Origin: Hymenobacter volaticus | GTDB taxonomy: Bacteria > Bacteroidota > Bacteroidia > Cytophagales > Hymenobacteraceae | Direction of reading: 5' to 3' | Assembly: GCF_022921055.1 (NCBI RefSeq) | Contig: NZ_CP095062.1 | Span: 186,001 to 250,000, forward strand | DNA: 64,000 nucleotides | In this document: in pieces, positions 8,933-17,083 of the stretch | Position numbering within the stretch: position 1 is the stretch's first letter | How the letters are laid out: each line of letters starts with the position of its first letter | Translations under genes and position numbers: made by a program | The notes under the pieces: generated by a model | Seen by the model: the letters and a program-made list of their open reading frames with translations, nothing else | Told to the model about the DNA's origin: nothing | Databases searched by the model: none

Positions 8933-11900
8933 TTAAAAAGAGGCGTTCAAGCCCACGGTGTAAGTGCGCGATTGGGGGTACACGCCAAAGTCGCGGCCCA
9001 GGCTGGTAGAAGAGAAAGGGTCAGCACTCACCTCGGGGTCATAGCCCGAATAGTCGGTCCACGTCAGCAGGTTTTGGCCGGTTACGTACACGCGCAGATT
9101 CTTGATGGCGGCCCGTTTGGTCAGGCTAGCAGGCACGGTATAAGCCAGCGTCAGATTTTTGAGGCGCACGTAGGTGCCATCTTCAATGAAGCGTGTGGAG
9201 AGGCGGTTGTTGCTGTTCGGGTCGCTGCGTACTGGGCGCGGAATGTTGGTATCGGTGTTGGTGGGCGTCCAGTGGTTGAGCACTGCCGTACTTTGGTTGA
9301 TTGGGTCACTCTGGCCCTCGATAACTGTGCGGGTCTGGTTATAGATGTCGTTGCCGAAGCTACCCTGGAAGAACACGCTCAACTCCAAGCCCTTGAAGGA
9401 GAAGTTGTTGGTCACGCCCGCAAAGGCTTTGGGGTTGGGGTTGCCGATGATCTGCCGGTCGCTGTTGTTGATTACTCCGTCACCGTTCAAATCCTTGAAC
9501 TTGATATCGCCAGGAGCCGTGCGAGCAGCTTGGTAGATTTTAGTGGGCGAGCCGGCGTTCAGGGCGTTCAGCTCGTCGGCCGACTGGATGATACCGTCGG
9601 CGACGTAGCCGTAGAACACGCTGAGCGGAATACCCGCCTGTTGAATGGTGTTGCCCGTGATGATAACGCGCGGGCTTTGCTCGCCAGCATCGTTGACCTG
9701 CGTGCCGAGGTCGATGATCTTATTGCGGTTACCCGACACGTTGAAGTTAGTGGTCCAGCCGAAGCCGCCGTCCTTGGCCTCCACGTTGGTCGTCACCAAG
9801 CCTAGCTCAATGCCACGGTTCTGAATTTCGCCCAGGTTCTGCAGAATGCTTAAGCTCTGGCCCCCTGTACTTTGCGGAATCGGCACCGACAGCAGCAAGT
9901 CCTTGGTTTGCTTGTTGTAGATGTCGAACGTGAACGAGAGGCGGTTGTTGAACATGCCCAAGTCCACCCCGCCGTTATACTGGTACGTGGTTTCCCACTT
10001 CACTTCGTTGCCGATGTCGCTCTGCGAGATACCACCCACGATTGCCGTTCCTGTACCTTGGTAGTTGTATCCTAGTCCGTAGCGCGAGTAGCGCTGGTAA
10101 GTATAGAATTCTTGGTTTCCGTTGGCGCCGAAGCTACCGCGCAGTTTCAACTCTGAAATGGCATTAGTTTGCGGGAAGAAAGCTTCTTTGGAAATCCGCC
10201 AGCCCAACGCCACGGCCGGGAAATATCCGAAGCGGTTGTCGGTGCTGAACTTGCTGCTGGCATCGGCCCGGAAACTGACCGTAGCCAGGTAACGCTCATC
10301 ATAGTTGTAAATGGCGCGAGTAAAGTAGCTCAGCAGCGCCCACTGATCGGCGTAGCTGCCCGGAATTCCGTCCGCAATGGAGCCCCCACCCAAATAAGGA
10401 ACGGCATTGGAGGCGAAGCTTCGGGTACCGGCCCCCGACGTAAAGCGCTCCGACGACTGCATGGACTGCCCCGCCAACAACGTCAGGTTATGACGGCCAC
10501 CGAGGTTGGGATTATACGTAAGAGTGTTTTCCAACAGCCAGATAACCTGCTGGTTGGTGGCCGTCCGGGCCGAACCACGCAACGAAGGATCTACGCCCGG
10601 CAAGGCCAGTGGCGGGTAGTTGCGGCTTACAAACGTGTTTTCGGTTTGGGTCCGGAAGTCGAGGCCCAACGACGAGCGTACTGTCAGGTTCTTGAGGATG
10701 TCAAACTCTCCGAACACGTTGCCAATCGTCTGATACACCACCGCCTTGTTGCTGCTTTCCAGCAAGTTGCCGACCGGGTTGTCGAAGTTAGACGCAAACG
10801 GGTTGACGCTGTACAGGCCATTGGCGTTATACACCGGAATGGTAGGCACCTGAATCAAGGCGCCAATCACCGTACCCGAGTTGCCTGCTCCTAATTCCGA
10901 GCGCACACTACCATTGGTGAAGGTGCGGCTCATGTTCAGGTTGGTACCCAGCCGGAAACGGTTGCTTAAGGTCTGATTGAGGTTGACTTTGAAGTTATAG
11001 CGGTCGAAGCCCGAGTTGATGTTGATGCCTTCCTGCTTGAAGTAGCCACCCGCTACGTAGTAGCGGGTTTTCTCGGTGCCGCCACTCACGTTAAGCTGGT
11101 AGTTCTCGATGCTAGCGGGGCGGTACACCTCATCCTGCCAGTTGGTGTTGTAAGGAGGCAAGTCGTCGAGGTTGGCGAAGGCGGGCGCCTGGCCGGCATT
11201 GGTCAGCACTTCGTTGTATTCCTGCGCAAACTGCGAGGAGTTAAGCACATCTAGCTTCTTACGCAAGTACTGGCGGCCGTAGTACATGCTCAACCCTACT
11301 TGGGCTTGGCCTACCTTGCCTTTTTTCGTGGTAATAACCACCACGCCGTTGGCTGCCCGCACACCATAAATAGCAGCCGCAGCCCCATCCTTGAGCACGT
11401 CGATACTCTCGATGTCGTTGGGATTGAGCGTATTGAGCGGGTTCAGGCGCTGGTTGCCGGTCGTGAGTTCCTGCTGATAATCTGGCAGCACGGGCACCCC
11501 GTCAATCACGTATAGCGGCGAGCCATTCAAGCTCAGCGAGGCGTTGCCCCGCACCCGCACGTTGATGCCAGCGCCGGGTGCCCCGAAGGAGCCGTCACCT
11601 GCACGCCGGGCGCTTGGCCTTGCAGGGCCTGGTCGAAGCCGGCTACTGGTTGGCGCTCGATAGCCGCCGCGTTTACGGAGGTTACGGAAGTAGTCAGCTC
11701 TTGGCGGCTCTGGGTGCCGTAGCCTACTACCACAACTTCGCCAAGTCCTTTCACATCTTCGGCCAGCGTGGTGGCACTCACTTGCGTGGTTTGGCCCTCG
11801 GTCACCGTAACCGGTACGCGAGCGGTAATCAAGCCTACCGAGGAGAATATCAACACCTGTGGACCCACTGGTACGTCGGCAATCAGGTAGGAACCGTCGG

Positions 11901-12174
11901 CATTGGTGGCGATACCCTGCTTGGTGCCTTCTACTACCACCGTTACGCCAGGCACGCCTTCCCCTTTCTGGTCGACTACCTTGCCGCTCACCGTACCCCC
12001 AGCTACCGCCGGAGACAGAAACTCGGTTGCAAGGCGCAAGCTATGAAGGGAACTAGCAGGAACAGTGGCAATAGGTGCCGCGAAGCTGGATAGTACCAAG
12101 CTGCTCAGCGCGGGGGTAAGCAGGACCTGCTTGAGGGGCCTGGGGCCGCGTGGGAATTGTAGCGGAAACGGCAT
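8933..12174 (-). pseudogene. SusC/RagA-family TonB-linked outer-membrane transporter; frameshifted as read
   Basis: TonB-dependent glycan importer that pairs with the SusD lipoprotein. Domain order is signal region, carboxypeptidase-D-like domain ([20 protein letters not shown]), TonB box region ([12 protein letters not shown]), plug with [11 protein letters not shown], and a long beta-barrel ending GLNASF. Frame breaks at a C4 run, 11581-11584 (GGGG in sense). One more base restores [17 protein letters not shown], the conserved SusC plug motif, and gives about 1080 residues, normal for the family. All other parts are intact, and the gene lies between its kinase and SusD neighbours, so I think the live gene is whole and the break is a sequence error. 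If real, the locus could not import its glycan. The SusC start is 67 bp after the kinase stop. Confidence 0.93.
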
Positions 12175-12241
12175 AAAAAAGTGGTTTAAGGTAAATGAGA
12201 AGCCAAGTGGAAAGCAGCATTCCGGCCGCTATACCTTGCCG

Positions 12242-13177
12242 TTAGTGGGCAGGTAAAGAGTCAGTTGCCTTGGTAAATTGACCGTCGGTGGGTGAATCGA
12301 CTAGGGCGTCGATGGCCTGGTTTGTTAGGGTTGGTGATACAGTGGCTTGGCGGGCTACCAGAGCCGCGGCGGCGCAGGCGCGGCGAAGACAATCATCGGG
12401 GGCACGGCCCTGCAATTGGCTGGCAACCAGTGCCGCCAGAAATGCGTCGCCGCTGCCGATGGTGGGCGGCGCGCCTTCATTGAAAGAAGGGCAATGAAAG
12501 AATTGGCTATCGGTCCAGAGCGTGGCGCCGCCTGCTCCTTTGGTCACACAGATAGCTTGTATGTTGAAGCGCCCAGCCAGCCAGGGTAGTGCCGTAGCTT
12601 CGGTGGCGGGCTGCCCCAGCCAACCCATGATTTCGGCAAGTTCCTGGCTGTTGAGCTTCACCAGAGTGGCTTGCCGCAAGAGGTACTTCACTACTTCGCG
12701 GCTGTAGTGCGGGGGCCGCAGGTTCACGTCGAACACCCGGAACAAGGCGTGTTGCAGCAACCGGTACAAAGTCTCACGGGCGGCAGCACTGCGTGCCACC
12801 AGTGACCCATACACCACCACCTGGGCCTGACTTACGGCGGCCACGGCTTCAGCCGTGTAGCGGAGGTAGTCCCAGGCCACGGGCTCCACCACCTTGTACT
12901 GCACCTCGTGGCCACTGCGCACGTTTGCTTTTACGACGCCTGTCAGGTGGGTTTTGCTCCGCTGAATTAAGTCGGGATTCAGGCCCCTTTGCGTACTAAC
13001 AGCCAGTAGCTCCCGGCCCAATTCGTCGTCTCCGATGCGGCTAACCAGTTGCGCGGGCAAGCCTAACTGGTGCAGATAAACCGCCGCGTTGAACGGCGCG
13101 CCACCCGGCTGTCGGCCAGTTGGCAGCACATTCCAAAGGATTTCGCCAATACAGACGACTGTAGCCGACAGCTTCAT
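12242..13177 (-). CDS. PfkB-family carbohydrate kinase (fructokinase-like)
   Basis: Cytoplasmic sugar kinase of the ribokinase/PfkB superfamily, 311 residues. The N-terminal CIGEILWNVLPTGRQPGGAPFN matches the fructokinase-type sugar-binding region. The C-terminal PTIGSGDAF is the PfkB anion-hole and catalytic-base signature (canonical form DTxGAGDAF), with the catalytic Asp present and an unusual Pro in place of the first Asp. ICVTKGAGGA is the ATP-site segment. It stands between the regulator gene and susC, all on one strand, and is separated from the regulator by a terminator, so it is probably the first gene of the susCD transcript. Fructose is the usual substrate of close relatives, but no GH32 fructanase is present here, so the substrate is uncertain. 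Confidence 0.88.
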   Translation of the reverse strand: MKLSATVVCIGEILWNVLPTGRQPGGAPFNAAVYLHQLGLPAQLVSRIGDDELGRELLAVSTQRGLNPDLIQRSKTHLTGVVKANVRSGHEVQYKVVEPVAWDYLRYTAEAVAAVSQAQVVVYGSLVARSAAARETLYRLLQHALFRVFDVNLRPPHYSREVVKYLLRQATLVKLNSQELAEIMGWLGQPATEATALPWLAGRFNIQAICVTKGAGGATLWTDSQFFHCPSFNEGAPPTIGSGDAFLAALVASQLQGRAPDDCLRRACAAAALVARQATVSPTLTNQAIDALVDSPTDGQFTKATDSLPAH

Positions 13178-13179
13178 GA

Positions 13180-13196
13180 GTGAGAGGATTTCTCAC
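13180..13196. promoter_or_regulatory. Short inverted repeat just upstream of the kinase start
   Basis: GTGAGA-GGATT-TCTCAC, a 6-bp inverted repeat ending 3 bp before the kinase ATG (13177). It could be an operator half-site pair or a small 5'-UTR hairpin near the start codon. It is short enough to occur by chance. Confidence 0.25.
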
Positions 13197-13293
13197 AAAA
13201 TTCACCGTCCGCCTCCCCGCCTTCTTGCTGATTTATTTCAAAAATCCGTTCACGAGAGTAATTCCACTTAACATGTTGACATACAATAAAATG

Positions 13294-13339
13294 ATAAAAG
13301 CTAATCCTCGTCTGAAACTGGACGGAGATTAGCTTTTAT
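13294..13339 (-). terminator. Terminator after the hybrid regulator gene
   Basis: Inverted repeat 13294-13306 with 13327-13339 (ATAAAAGCTAATC and its complement), continued inward by an imperfect stem (GTC/GAC) around an 8-nt loop. It lies 22 bp past the regulator stop codon and ends in a T-rich run on the minus strand, so it fits a rho-independent terminator separating the regulator from the kinase. Confidence 0.7.
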
Positions 13340-13360
13340 TGCACCGCTTTTGATAATATT

Positions 13361-16192
13361 TCAGTGGGCCGAAGAAAGGTGCAGGACCCTAAACTCGGAA
13401 GGGGAAAGCTGGTAGCGCGTGCGGAAGCTAGTCGAAAAATAGGAAGGGGAAGAGAACCCTAATTCGTACGCCACCTCGGTGATGGTAAGGTTCTCGTCGA
13501 GCAGCATTTCGCGCGCTTTGGTAAGGCGCAAACTCAGGATAAAGTCGGTGACGCCGGTACCGAGCACGGCCTTCACTTTGCGGTACAACTGCATCCGCGA
13601 GATGCCTAAACTGCGGGCCACCTCTTCCACCGTGAGGTCGGTTTTGGTGAGGTTCGCCTCCACGATGGCCGTGAGGTCGGCCAGAAATTTCTGATCGGGG
13701 TTAGTGGCTACTACGGTGGCCGTGTCTATACTTAATTCGCGGCGGTAATGCTCGCGCTGTCGTTCCCTGTTACGCAGCAAGGTGCGCACGCTCTCGGCCA
13801 GGAAGGTAGGGTTGAAGGGCTTGGTCAGGTACAGGTCGGCACCAGCCTGCACGCCTTCCACTTGCTGCTCGGGCGCGTTACGAGCCGTAAGCAGCACCAC
13901 CGGAATGTGCGAGGTCCGCCAGTCGCCTTTCAGCTGCGCTACCACTTCCAGTCCGCTCAGTCCTGGCATCATCACATCGCACACAATCAGGTCCGGAATC
14001 AGGTCGGTGGCCATCCGAAAGCCGGTGTGGCCATCGGTGGCACTTTCCACGCGGTACTCGGTGCGCAGCTTGCGCGTCAGAAAGTCGTTGACTTCCGAGT
14101 TGTCTTCAATGACGAGCACCAGCGTTTCGCTAGTGGCCTCTAAGCCAACCACCGGCTCGGAGCCGAGCGTGGCGTGGATCGGTTCAGGTTCATCGAGAGT
14201 GAACGTGACGGGCAATGCTGGTTCAGTGGCCCGCAGGTTTTCGGGCAGTTGGCAAGGCAGCGTCACCGTGAAGGTGCTCCCGCGGCCAGGCTGACTGCTA
14301 AAGACAAGCTGCCCTTGGTGCAAGCGCACCAAGCCTTGTGCCAGCGCCAAACCCATACCCGAGCCTTTGGCCACGGCCCCCTGGTCGCCTTGATAAAACC
14401 ACTCGAAGATATGGGCCCGGTCTTGGTCGCTGATGCCCCGCCCAGTGTCGGCTACGCTCACCCGAAGAGATTTTCCATCGTCGGTGGGCTGCATGCTGAT
14501 GGTGATGGTGCCTTGGTCGGGGGTGAATTTGAGAGCGTTAGACAGCAAGTTCAGAAACACTTTATCCAGAATGTTGCCGTCGAACCATGCCAACAAGACT
14601 GGCGCCGCAGTTTGAAACTGAAGCCGTACGCCCTGAAGCTGAGCTGGCTTTTCAAACGCCTCCACAATTTCACGCACGAAGGTCACCAGGTTGCCTTCGG
14701 TAGCACGCACCGTCATTTTGCCGACTTCAATTTTGCGGAAGTCCAGTAGCTGATTGACTAGTTGGAGTAGCCGTTGGGTGTTGCGGCGCACCAACGCCAA
14801 ATCCTGACGATGGGTGCTCGTGAGGTCGGGGCTACTGCTGAGCAATTCTTCTACCGGCCCCAGAATGAGGGTGAGCGGCGTACGAAGCTCGTGCGAGAAG
14901 TTGGTGAAAAAGCGCAGTTTGGCTTCCGTGTCGGTGCGGGCTTGCTCAGCTAGCAACTCCAGCTGGTTGCGTTGCGACAAAATCTCCTCGTTCTGCTTTA
15001 CCAATTGGTGGTTGATCTTGACGTTTTCGGCGTTTTGATCGGCTAGCTGCTGATTGATCTGGCGGTTTTTGCGGGCTGATAGCCACGCCATAGTTCCTAG
15101 AACCACCGAACCTAGCAACGACACCAACAGTCCGTATAAACCCGTGCGCTGGCTGGCATAGGTGGCTTCTAAATCATGCAGCAGGGATTGTTGCCGCTCG
15201 ATGTCACGCTGTTGGCTGACCACTCTATCGGCTTGCTCGATCAAGGTCAAGACGTTGGTCGAGTCAATAACTATAGTACCAAGTGTATTTTCACGTTTGA
15301 AGGGCTCTCTACGCAAAATGCGCAGAGCGGTGCGGATAGCGTCTTCCCCTCCCGGCGAGTACAGCATAGTGGCCTTCAGAATACCCCGATGCACGAGGTT
15401 CTTGCCGCCCAGGCCATCTACCCCAATAATTTGCACGCGTTTGGTTATCCCAAGCTGCTGGCACACCTCGTAGGCTCCGAGGCCCATACCGTCATTGTGG
15501 GCAAAAATGAGCGACACCTCTGGATGCGCTTTCAGAGCAGCCGTGAGAGCAGGTTTCAAGGCATCTTCCCGCCAGTCGCCGGTTACTTCGCTTAACACTT
15601 TGAGGCCAGGATAAGTCCGCAGCCCCTGAACAAAGCCTTGGTGCCGACCAGTAGTAGCGGAGGACCCGGGGGTTCCTTTAATTTCGATTACGTTTCCGCG
15701 TTGGTGCAACAGTTGGGCCGCATAGCGGGCCGCCGTTTGCCCAACTTCCACATTGTTGCCGCCTACAAAGGCCGTGTACTTATCGGAGGTGATGCGCCGG
15801 TCGATTTGCACCACCGGAATGCCACGCTCAAAGGCCTCCTCCACGGCCGGCGTGACCGGACCCGACTCGTAAGGCGAGACAATCAGCAGGTCGATTCCTT
15901 CGCGTACTAGCTCACGTATTTGTTGTTGTTGCCGTTCGCTGTTGTCTTTTGCGTCAAGCATCCTGAGTTGCACTTCCGGGTGAAAACTCAGCTCCCGTTG
16001 CATGCCTTCGAGCATGGCTATACGCCAAGGCCCTTCTGTACTACACTGCGAAAAGCCAATGCGGTAGGCCGGGGTAGTAGGGGCTTGGGTGCACCCAGCA
16101 AGCACCAGCAAGCTAAGTACGTAAGGCAGAAAGGTATGCGGCCGAAGGGGAAGCAAAGCACTCAAATTATTTACACCAACTCTAAGGCGCAT
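13361..16192 (-). CDS. Hybrid two-component system: periplasmic sugar-binding sensor, histidine kinase, REC, AraC
   Basis: One-protein signal system of 943 residues that should control the adjacent locus. An N-terminal signal with lipobox-like LLVLAGC at about 28-34 is followed by a type I periplasmic-binding domain (about 42-330; YRIGFSQCSTEGPW, QIDRRITSDKYTAFVGGNN, IIGVDGLGG). One membrane helix at about 355-375 leads to a coiled coil. The kinase has the H-box FSHELRTPL and the G-box GSGMGLALAQGL, followed by a receiver with phospho-Asp in DLIVCDVMMPG, then an AraC DNA-binding domain (LGISRMQLYRKV, FSSPSYFSTSF). This architecture matches Bacteroides BT1754, a known fructose sensor. Transcription is away from the divergent plus-strand genes, and a -7 box lies just upstream. 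Ligand identity is inference. Confidence 0.95.
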   Translation of the reverse strand: MRLRVGVNNLSALLPLRPHTFLPYVLSLLVLAGCTQAPTTPAYRIGFSQCSTEGPWRIAMLEGMQRELSFHPEVQLRMLDAKDNSERQQQQIRELVREGIDLLIVSPYESGPVTPAVEEAFERGIPVVQIDRRITSDKYTAFVGGNNVEVGQTAARYAAQLLHQRGNVIEIKGTPGSSATTGRHQGFVQGLRTYPGLKVLSEVTGDWREDALKPALTAALKAHPEVSLIFAHNDGMGLGAYEVCQQLGITKRVQIIGVDGLGGKNLVHRGILKATMLYSPGGEDAIRTALRILRREPFKRENTLGTIVIDSTNVLTLIEQADRVVSQQRDIERQQSLLHDLEATYASQRTGLYGLLVSLLGSVVLGTMAWLSARKNRQINQQLADQNAENVKINHQLVKQNEEILSQRNQLELLAEQARTDTEAKLRFFTNFSHELRTPLTLILGPVEELLSSSPDLTSTHRQDLALVRRNTQRLLQLVNQLLDFRKIEVGKMTVRATEGNLVTFVREIVEAFEKPAQLQGVRLQFQTAAPVLLAWFDGNILDKVFLNLLSNALKFTPDQGTITISMQPTDDGKSLRVSVADTGRGISDQDRAHIFEWFYQGDQGAVAKGSGMGLALAQGLVRLHQGQLVFSSQPGRGSTFTVTLPCQLPENLRATEPALPVTFTLDEPEPIHATLGSEPVVGLEATSETLVLVIEDNSEVNDFLTRKLRTEYRVESATDGHTGFRMATDLIPDLIVCDVMMPGLSGLEVVAQLKGDWRTSHIPVVLLTARNAPEQQVEGVQAGADLYLTKPFNPTFLAESVRTLLRNRERQREHYRRELSIDTATVVATNPDQKFLADLTAIVEANLTKTDLTVEEVARSLGISRMQLYRKVKAVLGTGVTDFILSLRLTKAREMLLDENLTITEVAYELGFSSPSYFSTSFRTRYQLSPSEFRVLHLSSAH

Positions 16193-16204
16193 ACACCTAA
16201 TTAG

Positions 16205-16538
16205 AGCCTACCCAAATGTAGATATAATATCAAGGATTTCGAGGAGAACCACCTCACGTAGGCTAGCCAAGCAAGAACGAGTACACCCGCTAGCACAACT
16301 AAAGTGTTGGCGATGAAAGTTGCACTTCGCTCCTATGACCTATGGCGCAGTTACGGTGGCGCGCAAGCCTCATTACGTGTCTGGCAACCGCAATTCCTGT
16401 GACTTATCCCGCTAGGTGTGGTTGTGCGGTGCCGTCTACGCCGCGTATTCGCTTGTTTTTCCGAGTTGGTATCATCGTTGCTTGCTTAACAGGTAGCACC
16501 CGTCTCTTCTATGCCCACTCCTAACACCTTCTGCTACC
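16205..16538. other. Intergenic region between divergent genes
   Basis: About 330 bp between the regulator gene (minus) and the small plus-strand gene at 16539. It holds the probable regulator promoter (16213-16220). I see no convincing gene, repeat or RNA in the rest. Confidence 0.6.
16213..16220 (-). promoter_or_regulatory. Bacteroidota -7 box of the hybrid regulator gene
   Basis: On the minus strand this reads TACATTTG, a full match to the Bacteroidota -7 consensus TAnnTTTG, 20 bp before the regulator ATG at 16192. A convincing -33 TTTG at the right spacing is not seen, so this is a partial promoter match. Confidence 0.5.
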
Positions 16539-16787
16539 ATGTCTTCCTCCTATTATCACTTTCAGACGTTGGCTTATAGCCAGCAAGACCGCTACGTACA
16601 ACAGCATGGCCAACTAATTGCCCACCGCTGGCACGAAAACTTTAGCGTTGAACTATACGACTTAGGTAGTTTCTACTGCGAACGGTGGCTGGAGCAAGAA
16701 TGCTTACACCGACCACGCTATCAAGCCCTTGCTAATGTAGACAGTTTGGAAATCTACAGTTTACAGGAGCGCGCGTCGCTTTACTAA
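16539..16787 (+). CDS. Small hypothetical protein (82 aa)
   Basis: An 82-residue soluble protein rich in Tyr, Gln, His and Glu (YYHFQTLAYSQQDRYVQQHG; VELYDLGSFYCERWLEQE). The pattern, aromatic residues followed by an HG turn, then an LY...FY.E segment, resembles short uncharacterized proteins common in Hymenobacter and relatives. No signal peptide, membrane segment or catalytic motif is visible. It stands alone between the divergent regulator and the PAS kinase, with no close operon partner. Start ATG at 16539. The function is unknown. Confidence 0.6.
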   Translation: MSSSYYHFQTLAYSQQDRYVQQHGQLIAHRWHENFSVELYDLGSFYCERWLEQECLHRPRYQALANVDSLEIYSLQERASLY

Positions 16788-17083
16788 ATGATACACCTGT
16801 ACTAGTAGACTCCATTACTCAGTTGATGTTCTTAGCATCGAGGTCAAGACCTGTATAAGGCTACGTCAGATGGCGTCTGAACGAATAGTAGTTTCATCCG
16901 TTGGCCTAGTCCGGACGCTCACATGTATGCACTAAACGGGTTTTAACTGCGAGTGCACCAGCATGCGAAAACTTGGAAAAGAAGTTGGGACGCTTTTCAT
17001 ATCAGAGTTTCCTGCTAGCGAACTGTCTGCGCTTCGCCTAGCTTTACACTTTACGTCTCGCTTTGCTTCCTAGAGCCAACGCT

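Noticed and set aside
8972..9805. 277-codon plus-strand frame inside susC
   Set aside because: Antisense to a well-conserved beta-barrel; Arg/Ala/Val-rich translation without domain signal.
16342..16524. 60-codon plus-strand frame before the 82-residue protein
   Set aside because: Located in a promoter region, Arg/Cys-rich and without similarity to known small proteins.
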